Origin: Shewanella olleyana
GTDB taxonomy: Bacteria; Pseudomonadota; Gammaproteobacteria; Enterobacterales; Shewanellaceae
Reading direction: 5' to 3'
NCBI RefSeq assembly: GCF_023283825.1
Contig: NZ_JAKILD010000011.1
Span: 62,001-126,000 of the forward strand
DNA: 64,000 nucleotides
Part shown: one piece after another, positions 1 through 8,800 of the stretch
Layout of the letters: each line of letters begins with the position of its first letter
Position numbering within the stretch: the first letter of the stretch is position 1
The notes under the pieces: generated by a model
What the model saw: the letters and a program-made list of their open reading frames with translations, nothing else
What the model was told of the DNA's origin: nothing
The model's database searches: none
Position numbers and translations under genes: made by a program

Positions 1-632
1 GCAATAGGATCATCAATAATATTGGTGGCTTTAGTTTCAAGATCTTTAAGGGGTCTTGTTAGAAAATAAATCCCAAAACCTGCTAGTAACGGGATAAAAA
101 ATGCTGCAACTAGCGTTGGCATTAATAACGAAGAAATAACGCCAATTAACGAGATAAACACTGCCCATAGGCAGAGTGCACCCGTAAAGCTAAATAGTGG
201 TGGTGTTATCGCTGCAGGCTCTTTACCTTCATTAAGTTGTTGGTAGATGCTTTCTGCTGATTTGATATGTGCCGGACATGGTTTACGTCTGACGGATTGA
301 AGTTCATGTAAACGGCCATTTTCAAAAACTGGTGAAATATACGCATTCACCCAGTAATATTTACCCGTTTTGGTTTTATTTTTAACAATGCCACACCATG
401 GGTTGCCACCTTTTACACGATCCCAAAGGGCTTTAAATGCAACTTTAGGCATATCTGGGTGGCGAACAATATTATGTGGCTGTCCATGTAGCTCTTCGGT
501 GCTGTATTCTGAGATATCGGCAAATGCTTTATTGGCGTATTTTATGTTGCCATTTAGAACTGTGGTCGACAAAAGAATACAATCGTCAGTTAGCGCTTGT
601 TCAATATTGTTGTTAGCCTTGATTTGACTCAT
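1..632 (-). CDS. Aer-type PAS-domain methyl-accepting chemotaxis (energy taxis) protein, 3' end outside window
   Basis: The reading frame starts with ATG at 630-632 on the minus strand and stays open for 210 codons to the window edge, so the C-terminal signalling domain is missing here. The N-terminal ~110 residues form a PAS domain of the Aer type: the stretch GQPHNIVRHPDMPKVAF followed by PWCGIVKNKTKTGKYYWV closely matches the FAD-binding PAS of E. coli Aer as I remember it. Near residues 150-190 there are two hydrophobic segments, then the start of a HAMP-like linker (RPLKDLETKA). By family knowledge such receptors sense redox or respiratory state through FAD and signal to CheA/CheW. Shewanella genomes have several of these paralogues, so no symbol is given. 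Confidence 0.85.
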   Translation of the reverse strand, partial: MSQIKANNNIEQALTDDCILLSTTVLNGNIKYANKAFADISEYSTEELHGQPHNIVRHPDMPKVAFKALWDRVKGGNPWCGIVKNKTKTGKYYWVNAYISPVFENGRLHELQSVRRKPCPAHIKSAESIYQQLNEGKEPAAITPPLFSFTGALCLWAVFISLIGVISSLLMPTLVAAFFIPLLAGFGIYFLTRPLKDLETKATNIIDDPI

Positions 633-692
633 AAAAAATATAACCACATTAAAAATAATGAGGCATAGTGCCTTAGCTAATAAGACTCATTA

Positions 693-706
693 TTGATATA
701 GGTCAA
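693..706. promoter_or_regulatory. FNR/EtrA-like box upstream of the Aer-type receptor
   Basis: The 14-mer TTGATATAGGTCAA matches the FNR consensus TTGAT-N4-ATCAA at nine of ten fixed positions. It is centred about 67 bp before the receptor's start codon, a plausible activator position. Anaerobic control of an energy-taxis receptor makes sense biologically, but this is inference from one site. Confidence 0.4.
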
Positions 707-803
707 AAAATGTTAACGTATTATTTTTGTTGGTAAAACTGAGACTTGCTTACCGGTTTTTATTGTTAGTTGTTGATTAAAGTGGCTCACTTTAAATATG
801 TGT

Positions 804-2753
804 TTATCGATGGTATTTTTTTATGCTCTCGTCATCAAGTTTGATTTTTTGTAGTAAAGTTTGAAATCTCTTATCTAATTTGTATTGAGAAAGTCTTGGA
901 TCTTGGCGTGTGAAAATTAAACAATTCGAGTGGTATTCAACTGCTTCATTTAACAGTGAAAAGACTTTATCAGTCTCATTAAGTAGCGCATATACAATGG
1001 CTGTTTCGTAAGGGCAGGTATATTGTACAAGTGCTTCGGCTTCGACAATCAGCTCTTTTGCTCTAGTTGCTTTACCTGAAGCGGCATAAGCTTGAGCAAG
1101 GATAATTAAAGAGTATGGCGATCGATTACTTATAGAAACGCCTTTTTGAGCCATGTTTAAACTCTGTTCATAATTCTCTGAAAGGTATTCAGCTACGGAT
1201 AAACTTAAAAATAAATAAGCAAAATCTGGTAAAAGATATGACTTCTTTCTCCCCCAAGATTTAGCTAAATCTATTTGATTATTCATAAGTAATGCCCACA
1301 TTCCCCAATCTGCTATCTCCATATTTAATGGGTCTAATTCATCGGCTCGCAATAATGATTTTTTTAATCCCTCAATATTGCCCATTGCTGAATGGTAAAG
1401 GGTAAAACCTAGTTCAGTTAAAGCTAAGTCAGGGTCTTTCTCTTGAGCTGCAATTAACATTTTCCAAGCTTGTGGCCATTGCCAAGCATGGACATAAGCA
1501 AGCCCTAATGACGATATGGCTTCAGATGCATTAGGCGTTATTGTGATGACCTCAGTGGCTGAAGAGATGACCTCTGGTAATACATCCCTTGGAATATCAA
1601 ATGTGACCATGGCAATCCGATATGCATTAGCTTTAGCTATGTATGCATCTGTAAAATTAGGGTCTAATTGAATTGCAGCATTGAAAAATTCGATGGCTTT
1701 ATGAGTCGCTTTACCAGTCATTAATGATTGTTGATGTTGCCCCTGGACATATAATTTATAGGCTTGCATATTTGAGGTCGGGGCACTGACTAAAGTATTA
1801 ATTTTTTTAGACGTTAACACTTTTTGTAAGGAGTTAGACACTGAAGACGCAATATTATTTTGAATCGAAAACTGGTTTTGATTATTTAGTTTAATATCAA
1901 AGCTTCCATCCCATATCAGCTTACTATCCGTTAGATTTTCGAGCTCTACAGAAATTTGAAATTGTCCGTTAATGCCTTCCTTGATCATACCGTCGAGTAC
2001 AAATTGTGTATTCGGAAGTTGTTCTTTAATAAAGGAGCGTGTTTTATTGTTTTTAAATGTGAAGGCTGTTGGTGGCGGGACTGTGCTTATATGAGGCACT
2101 TTTCTTAAACCCTGAATAAGCTCACGCGTTATTTGTTCAGCAAAAGGCTCCCATTTTTCTGGAGTTCGGCTAGAGACGGAAATGGGTAGTATCAATAAAT
2201 ATGGTTGGGTTAATATTGGTTTTGGCTGGGCTATTTTCCAAAATATGGCGAGTAAACAAATACAGGTGAAAGCAATCAACATTACTTTTAAATTTACATA
2301 GCTAGTGACGGTTGAGCCGGTTGAGTCGATGACGGGAGAAGAAAGTGTCATTGAATCAAATTCATGTTCAGTTTTTTTTGTTGTGACGTTATTCTGTAAC
2401 TCTATGTTTTCTTTGTGTATAATAGGTTGGTTGCTAGCTGAATTTACAATTGTGACTACTGCTATAAATTGATAGCCTCGTGTGCGAATAGTTTTAATTA
2501 CATTTTGTTGTTCACCGTTATCTCCAAAAAGTTTTCGAGCACTTTTTATATGGTTACTTAATGTTGTATCAGTTACATTTCGCCCATGCCAAATGTTTTC
2601 GAGTAATTCTTCTCGAGAAATCAATCGCTCTCTGTGTTGAATAAGGTAAATGATGAGATCAAACACTTTGGGCTCAACTGATAATAACTTTCCAGTTCGC
2701 CGTATTTGATATTGAACTAAATCTATTTGTAAATCATTACATTGGTAAATCAC
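804..2753 (-). CDS. CadC/ToxR-like membrane-anchored transcriptional regulator with TPR-type C-terminal domain
   Basis: This is a one-component membrane regulator. Residues ~1-105 form an OmpR/PhoB-type winged helix (VEPKVFDLIIYLIQHRERLISREEL, then VIKTIRTRGYQF). A linker and one membrane span follow (LKVMLIAFTCICLLAIFW, ~residue 155-175). The remaining ~470 residues are likely periplasmic and contain TPR-like helical repeats (for example AIEFFNAAIQLDPNFTDAYI). The frame can begin with TTG at 2757-2759, but AAGGGA is ideally spaced (6 bp) from GTG at 2751-2753, so the GTG start is preferred. The gene faces a fatty-acid hydroxylase-family gene across a 24-bp perfect palindrome, which suggests auto- or cross-regulation. 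The sensed signal is unknown. Confidence 0.85.
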   Translation of the reverse strand: MIYQCNDLQIDLVQYQIRRTGKLLSVEPKVFDLIIYLIQHRERLISREELLENIWHGRNVTDTTLSNHIKSARKLFGDNGEQQNVIKTIRTRGYQFIAVVTIVNSASNQPIIHKENIELQNNVTTKKTEHEFDSMTLSSPVIDSTGSTVTSYVNLKVMLIAFTCICLLAIFWKIAQPKPILTQPYLLILPISVSSRTPEKWEPFAEQITRELIQGLRKVPHISTVPPPTAFTFKNNKTRSFIKEQLPNTQFVLDGMIKEGINGQFQISVELENLTDSKLIWDGSFDIKLNNQNQFSIQNNIASSVSNSLQKVLTSKKINTLVSAPTSNMQAYKLYVQGQHQQSLMTGKATHKAIEFFNAAIQLDPNFTDAYIAKANAYRIAMVTFDIPRDVLPEVISSATEVITITPNASEAISSLGLAYVHAWQWPQAWKMLIAAQEKDPDLALTELGFTLYHSAMGNIEGLKKSLLRADELDPLNMEIADWGMWALLMNNQIDLAKSWGRKKSYLLPDFAYLFLSLSVAEYLSENYEQSLNMAQKGVSISNRSPYSLIILAQAYAASGKATRAKELIVEAEALVQYTCPYETAIVYALLNETDKVFSLLNEAVEYHSNCLIFTRQDPRLSQYKLDKRFQTLLQKIKLDDESIKKYHR

Positions 2754-2779
2754 ACTCAATCCCTTATCGCGTGTAACCT

Positions 2780-2803
2780 AATGTTTAACTGCAGTTAAAC
2801 ATT
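2780..2803. promoter_or_regulatory. Perfect 24-bp palindrome, candidate operator
   Basis: The half-sites AATGTTTAACTG and CAGTTAAACATT are exact reverse complements with no spacer (12 of 12 pairs, failing at the 13th). The site lies 26 bp before the CadC-like regulator's start and 112 bp before the divergent hydroxylase-family gene. The symmetry suggests a homodimeric DNA-binding protein; the neighbouring winged-helix regulator is the obvious candidate, but that is inference. Confidence 0.65.
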
Positions 2804-2915
2804 GTTGATGAGTAATACATTATCAAATGGTGATGCAATCGTTATCAAACCTTCAAGTAGAGCATTGGAATATTGGCTACAAATAAAGCTGAGTTCATTT
2901 TGAAAGGAAATTTAA

Positions 2916-3686
2916 ATGCCTACTCCACTTGAAATCCTGATTGATCCGATATCAATCATCCTATTGCTAATTTTGTGTTCGTTAGCACTTGTTGAATTTT
3001 TATCGCCAGCTAGACCTTTGCCAAAAGTCAAAGGCTGGTTAGCTAAATCACTTTTATGTTTTATTTTTTATTTCTATCTATCAAGCTACTTACCCCTTAT
3101 ATGGGATCAATATTTACTGCCATTTCAATTGTTCGATTTACAACACATGAACCCTTATATTAGTACCATTATCGCGATCTTTGTATTTGAACTGCTTATT
3201 TATATTTGGCATAGAACTATGCACAAGGTGAATTTTCTATGGCGTTCGTTTCATCAAATGCATCATAGTGCCGAGCGGTTAGATAGTATCGGTGCTTTTT
3301 ATTTGAGTCCACTTGATATGATTGGGTTTACTTTTGTTGGTTCTTTAACGCTGGCATTAGTCATTGGACTTTCGCCACAAGCCATTAGTTGGTTTTTATA
3401 TATCACGATGTTTTTAGTTGTATTTCAGCACACCAATATAAATACTCCGCAATGGGTTGGCTACTTTATACAACGCCCTGAAAGCCATTCGGTTCATCAT
3501 GAGAAAGGGGTGCACGCCTATAATTATTCTGACTTGCCGATTTTTGACATCATGTTTGGTACTTTTAAAAATCCAGTTGGTTTTGTAGATGAGTGTGGCT
3601 TTTATGCAGGGGGATCTGATCGGGTGGTAGATGCTTTATTGTTTAAGGATATTGCTAAGCAAAAAACTGTTAGTTATGGAAGCTAA
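2916..3686 (+). CDS. Fatty acid hydroxylase / sterol desaturase superfamily membrane protein
   Basis: This 256-residue polytopic membrane protein has the three histidine clusters of the non-haem di-iron hydroxylase/desaturase superfamily: HRTMH (H99, H103), HQMHH (H113, H116, H117) and HSVHH (H191, H194, H195). Hydrophobic segments lie around residues 10-30, 45-65, 80-97 and 130-170. The family introduces hydroxyl groups or double bonds into lipids at the inner membrane; the substrate cannot be read from sequence. The ATG is preceded by AAAGGA with 7-bp spacing. It is divergent from the CadC-like regulator and ends at a bidirectional terminator. Proximity to the PUFA locus hints at a lipid-related job, but nothing ties it to EPA synthesis directly. 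Confidence 0.85.
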   Translation: MPTPLEILIDPISIILLLILCSLALVEFLSPARPLPKVKGWLAKSLLCFIFYFYLSSYLPLIWDQYLLPFQLFDLQHMNPYISTIIAIFVFELLIYIWHRTMHKVNFLWRSFHQMHHSAERLDSIGAFYLSPLDMIGFTFVGSLTLALVIGLSPQAISWFLYITMFLVVFQHTNINTPQWVGYFIQRPESHSVHHEKGVHAYNYSDLPIFDIMFGTFKNPVGFVDECGFYAGGSDRVVDALLFKDIAKQKTVSYGS

Positions 3687-3758
3687 TGAGTGGTTAAGCT
3701 TTAAGGTAACCGTGTGGGTAGGGTAAGCCATGTCTTTTGAGCGGTATGGAGTGATTTA

Positions 3759-3785
3759 AATAAGGCATTTTACAATGCCTTATTA
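3759..3785. terminator. Bidirectional intrinsic terminator between convergent genes
   Basis: Arms AATAAGGCATT and AATGCCTTATT flank the loop TTAC, with A/T-rich flanks on both sides. It separates the hydroxylase-family gene (+) from the small cysteine protein gene (-). Confidence 0.8.
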
Positions 3786-3790
3786 TGGTG

Positions 3791-4048
3791 TTATTTCATT
3801 AACGCCACAGCTTCTATATCTAGTTCGATATCAGTGCAGCCTTTTGCACAATATATGCCTGGTGCTTTATCACTTGATTTAGCTTTGTTTGAGTTTGGCG
3901 GCAATTGCAAAGTGAGTGGTTTTTTACACTCGCTACATTCAGCGCTGTTGCCTTTTAGCATACGTTTGATCAAGTTTTTATGCTGATTAAACGAGGCTAG
4001 TGTTGTGCCATTTACCGCTGAAAAATCTAACTTTTGGGTTTCGCTCAT
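3791..4048 (-). CDS. Small four-cysteine protein downstream of pfaD, probable zinc-ribbon-like, unknown function
   Basis: The 84-residue protein has two cysteine pairs, CSEC (~residues 39-42) and CAKGC (~residues 67-71), separated by ~25 residues, which suggests a structural zinc site. I do not recognise the family. A start 20 codons further upstream is possible, but the ATG at 4046-4048 is preceded by TTAGGT at good spacing and is preferred. The gene is co-directional with pfaD, 125 bp downstream and beyond a strong hairpin, so it may be read with the pfa operon or separately. Confidence 0.7.
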   Translation of the reverse strand: MSETQKLDFSAVNGTTLASFNQHKNLIKRMLKGNSAECSECKKPLTLQLPPNSNKAKSSDKAPGIYCAKGCTDIELDIEAVALMK

Positions 4049-4078
4049 ACTGTTACCTAACTGCAAACTAAATATCAA

Positions 4079-4107
4079 TGTGCCACTCATGTTGAGTGAG
4101 TGGCACA
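4079..4107 (-). terminator. Strong hairpin at the 3' end of the pfa operon
   Basis: Perfect 11-bp arms TGTGCCACTCA and TGAGTGGCACA enclose a 7-nt loop. On the minus strand the stem follows pfaD by 66 bp, but only a poor T tract (TTGATATTT) comes after it. It may be a weak terminator or an mRNA 3'-end stabiliser rather than a strong terminator. Confidence 0.5.
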
Positions 4108-4173
4108 ATAGTAATGGTTAACTTGATCGCAATATGGCAAGAATTACAGCTTATGCCAAAACTAACCGCTCAG

Positions 4174-5802
4174 TTACTTAACCTGATCTAGCGGGCTCCA
4201 GCGTTGTAATTCTACCGGCAGTGCCACGCCTTGAGCAGTTAATAAGTTAACGCGGGCTTGATAAGCTGCGCCATGCATCAAGTGTTTGGCTAAGTCTACC
4301 GCATTTCGCTGGGTATAATCATCTAAATAGCTGCCTTTTGCCCATTCATTGAACGCACCAAGTGCTGGACCTGCCCAAATTTGATAGTCCATTTCACGGC
4401 CGACTTCACCCGAATTTGACCAGCGGCTTGATAAACCTAAGTACCAACGGAAAATCAGTGCCATTTTACGTTTAGGGTTACCTTCTGCACGTTCGATTTG
4501 CTTAGGGTCGCGCTCGTTAAAGTGCGCCACAGTGCCTGCCCAAATATCATCAAGGGTTGAACGGAAAACTTGTTTCTCTAGTTTTTCACGTTCTTCAGCT
4601 GGAATCGCTTCAATTGATTCATAACGGGTGTAAATCTCATAAAGCTTGTTAGCACGCATTGGGAATAGTGTACCGCGCTTAACGACTTGAAGTTTAACGC
4701 CCATTTCAAACATATCAGCAGCAGGTGCCATGGTGACATCGGCCATTTCTGTCGTGGCAAGTAACTTACGGGTATGTTCACTGGCGCCAGCTTCAACACA
4801 CGCTTGGTTGATTGAACCGGTAACGATATACGCTGCGCCCATGTTAAAGGTCGCTAATGCTGCATCAGGGGTGCCGACACCGCCGCCACAACCAACTCGA
4901 ATAGGGGTTTTGTATTGGTACTCGGCTTGAATTTTGTCTTTAAGCGCCAAAATTGTTGGCAATAGCGTCACTAATGGACGGTTATCAGTATGACCACCAG
5001 AATCAGCCTCTGCTGTCACATCATCTGCCATTGGTACTAATTGTGCCAGTTCCATTTGTTCAGGGGTAATCAGCCCTTCATCAACCAGCTTTTGTAGCAT
5101 TTTAGCGGGAGCTGGTTGCATGAACTTACTAGCCACTTCGGTGCGGCTCACTTTAGCAATAACCTTGTTGGAAATAACCACTTCACCTTGGGCATCACGG
5201 CTCAAACCTGCAGCGCGGTAATAGACAATTTGCGGGGTTAAGCCTAAAAATGCAGAAGCTTCAACCGTGCGCACTTTATGTTTTAAAAATAACTCAACAC
5301 TGCCACGTTCTAATGCTGGCTCACTTGGGCTATGGATTAAGTTAAACATGTATGGGCCATTTGGCAGTGCGGTTTGAATGCGGTTAATGGCTTGTTCAAC
5401 ACGTGATGGAATTAATCCAGCTGCACCAAATGAACATAAAATACCGGCTTGACCTAGTGCAATTACCAGCTCTTCAGATGAAATACCATTGGCCATCGCC
5501 CCAGCATAGTAGGCGTATTTTACACCGTGAACGCGGCGGAAGTTACTGTCGCCTAAGCTTTGAGTGCCTAGTGCTGGCGCAAATGCGCTAACAGGTAAGT
5601 CTTGCTGACTGTTAATGCTTTCAGTCACTACTTGGGCGTGTTGAGATACACCTAAGCCTTTTTCAGGGTGGTTAATTAAATAACAAGCCTGAGTCAGTTC
5701 TTTTAGTTTTTTACCGATAGCGGCATGTTCAAAGCTGGCATCACTTGGGGCTACTTGCCAAGGCCATGGAGAAAGCTTTTCGTTTTGAGTGCTAATAGTC
5801 AT
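4174..5802 (-). CDS. pfaD: PfaD, PUFA synthase enoyl reductase
   Basis: The 542-residue protein is the stand-alone flavin-dependent enoyl reductase of bacterial PUFA synthases, which reduces enoyl-ACP intermediates during each chosen cycle. The TIM-barrel FMN-binding part includes IRVGCGGGVGTPDAA (~residue 300) and AAYIVTGSINQ, as in the 2-nitropropane dioxygenase-like/PfaD family. The C-terminal part (FRWYLGLSSRWSNSGE) is characteristic of PfaD. The length fits the family. It starts with ATG 10 bp downstream of the pfaC stop, so it is the last synthase gene of the pfaRABCD transcription unit. It acts in the cytosol with PfaA-C. Confidence 0.95.
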   Translation of the reverse strand: MTISTQNEKLSPWPWQVAPSDASFEHAAIGKKLKELTQACYLINHPEKGLGVSQHAQVVTESINSQQDLPVSAFAPALGTQSLGDSNFRRVHGVKYAYYAGAMANGISSEELVIALGQAGILCSFGAAGLIPSRVEQAINRIQTALPNGPYMFNLIHSPSEPALERGSVELFLKHKVRTVEASAFLGLTPQIVYYRAAGLSRDAQGEVVISNKVIAKVSRTEVASKFMQPAPAKMLQKLVDEGLITPEQMELAQLVPMADDVTAEADSGGHTDNRPLVTLLPTILALKDKIQAEYQYKTPIRVGCGGGVGTPDAALATFNMGAAYIVTGSINQACVEAGASEHTRKLLATTEMADVTMAPAADMFEMGVKLQVVKRGTLFPMRANKLYEIYTRYESIEAIPAEEREKLEKQVFRSTLDDIWAGTVAHFNERDPKQIERAEGNPKRKMALIFRWYLGLSSRWSNSGEVGREMDYQIWAGPALGAFNEWAKGSYLDDYTQRNAVDLAKHLMHGAAYQARVNLLTAQGVALPVELQRWSPLDQVK

Positions 5803-5812
5803 TATTATTCCT

Positions 5813-8800
5813 TTATGCCTCTTCGATACAGATAGCGATGTCTTTTACTTCGTAAATACGTAAACCGTCTTTGCTGAGGTTTGCGTCACCGACAATGATA
5901 CGTTTGCCGTTTTCATCTTTGACTGCACTGATGTGCACATCCAGCGACATTTGCTTATTCAGTGGGTTGATTTGGCCACGGTACTTCCATTTGATGTCAG
6001 ACAAAATCTGACCAAATTTCGGGTTAGTGAAACCTTTACCTAGGTCTTTACTGATGGCGTAAGTTTGCATTAACTCGATAATTGCTTCAACGCCTAATGA
6101 ACCTGGCATTACAGGATCTTGATGGAAGTGGAATTGGAAGAACCAATCACTTGGGTCAATGGTGCGTGAGGCGGACAAGTAACCTAAACCATTTTTACCA
6201 CCTTTATCAACGATTTCAGCTTTGTCGATAAAGTTAAGTTGACCGCCAGCTAAACGATAATGTGGCTGGTTTGCTGGAGCATGGAATACACGGGACTGCT
6301 TATCAAGCAAATCGACGGTGATATCAGCCGCGACGTTATTTTCAACATGCCAAGGCTGAGTAATACGGCCATTATCAATACCTAGCTGGTTTTTAAGTGC
6401 ATCACCTTTAAAGTAACCAAATACAGCGCTACCAGTATAGAAAGGCTCGCCATCTACACTTAAATCAAAGCTGAAACTTTGGATGATGTTACTGCCAGCA
6501 ATAACGGTAGATAACAGCTTAGAATCATTAACAATGGTTTTGCCGCGTAAATCAACATCACGCAATAATTCACCACTACCATCAAGGTTACGGAAAAATA
6601 ACTCTTGCCCTGGGAAGCCAAGGGTTGTGCCCATGTAACCAGAGATAAATCCGTTTGGTTGCAGTGATATTTCCATCAATACCGAGTAAGGCATCACTGA
6701 AGCATGGCTATTTTTAGCAAAATACCAAGCATCGGTTGGCACTTCATATTCAGCAATACACGATGACGGCTTTTTAAGTTCGCCACGCTTACCTTGAATA
6801 TCAACAACACGAGTTGTTAGCTGTAAATCACCACAAGGTGTGCGCGGCGGGATAAAGCCACGGTAAATACTAAAGTCAGGGCCAAAACAGTTTTCAATGT
6901 CACCAGTTGCAAACTCAAACATATGGTACGCAGTGAACGGAAGTGTATCAGGAGTACGATTTGGATAATCAGGTAATACAGGCGCTTCAACATGTTGCAG
7001 CGGAATAACGCCTTTATTGGTTGGTGCGCTTAAGTCTGGCACTTGCGTCATTAACGGTGCATTTAATGATGCAGGCGTGTTGTGGCTGTTGTTTTTTGTC
7101 ATTGCTTCTGAAGTATTAGCACCTGAAGTAATAGCACTTGCTTCAGTAGAGTCGGCAGTGTAACGAGTACATTCACTTTCTTCTTTAATCATCACACCAA
7201 GATTTTGGAAGTCTACAACTGCTTTACCATTAAGCAATATTTCAATATTGGCTTTGGCGTATGGGCGAGGGTGAGTACCAATTTCAGTGACTTCCATGCG
7301 GTAAGTCAGTTCACCATGTTGTGGCAATACTTGACCACGACAACGGACTTTTTGTGAAGCATTTTCAAGTGGCTGGAAACGACCGTTTTCAACTAAGGTG
7401 TGCATACCAATGTGCAGCATGAAGAACTGCAACAATTGACCACAACCTTCAGCCATTAATGAGCCAGCCATTACTTGGTCACCTTGGAAGTGACAAGGGA
7501 AGTACCAATGATCAGGTGCTAATTGTTTATGACCTTCAATAAAGCCTAAGCCCCAAGCGCCGCCATGGACATCTAAATTGCCCACTTGCTCAATCATCAA
7601 GAATTTTTCAGAGGCAAAACATAACGAGTCTTGCTTACCTGATGCTTGTTGATGGTTATGATGTTCGCCAGCAAAACAGCTGCCAATATCTGCATTTAAT
7701 AAATGATGGATTTGGCCATAGTCAAACTGGGTCTGAGCACAATGTAATAGCGGCTCAAAACGCGGTTTGTTTGGCGTATTTAACGCAGCTTCACGAGTTT
7801 TAATTTCATCTTCGGTGTAAATAACCCCTTTACCATCATCTAATTCTTGGTCGGTAAAGAAGCCAGCGCAGCCGCCATCCATTTTTAATACCATCTTATC
7901 GCCGACGAAACATTCGTAAGAGAAGAAGAATAATAGTGTCTCGCCATTCTTAGCGAAGTTGTTGATTTTAATGTCGTAACGCAATGTGTCGCCGCCACGA
8001 GGTAAGTCGCCTAAGAAGGTCAGCGTACAATCAAGTAAACGGTAAACACGCTCACCTTTGTTTTCAAAATCAATGCCTAAATAACTGATCAGCATTAAAT
8101 CACACTGGCCTGACTCAACGGCAACCGCCCAAGGAATTTGGCCATCGACTAAGTAAGGTGCATCTTCAGGGATGTCATACTCAGTGGTCATGCTACAAGG
8201 CTTATATTGGTTCATCGTTGCATCGAGTTTAGTGACACGAGATACCAATAAGTAATCGGTTGTAGGAAGGCGTACGCGGCGAGAGTAGTTATCGATCACG
8301 GCGTAATCTGGGCCAAATACTTTGGCAATATCACCTTCTGCATATTCTACTAAATCAGCGTAGTTCCAAATACATGGCTTATCCGCTGGGATAGGCGCTG
8401 TGTACGGCGGCACATTGGCATGATCTGGACGCAAGATTGGCGCAGATGCAACAGGCTGAGCTAACACGTTTGTCGCTTGAACTGGTGCAACAGCTTGTGA
8501 AAATGATTGTGCAACATAAGGCTGACCATTTGCTTGTGCTACCTGCTGTTTTAACTCTTGTTTTAAAAGGGCATCAGCGACTTTTAAGCCTTGCTCACGG
8601 CTCTTTAAAAATGCTAATTGCGCTTGATGTGCTAACCATTGATTTTGCTCAAAAGCGCTTAAATGTGCAGGTGGCACTTGGCTAATTGCTGAGACAGAGC
8701 TCGTCACTGAAGACGTTTGAGCTGACTGAGTTGCCTGAGCTGCTTGGGCAGTAGGCGTAGCCACTTTAGGTGTAGGGTTAAACTGGGTTGAACGATCAGA

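Noticed and set aside
370..627. Plus-strand frame of 85 codons
   Set aside because: It lies antisense to the Aer-type receptor, whose frame has clear PAS motifs; no ribosome-binding site or family resemblance.
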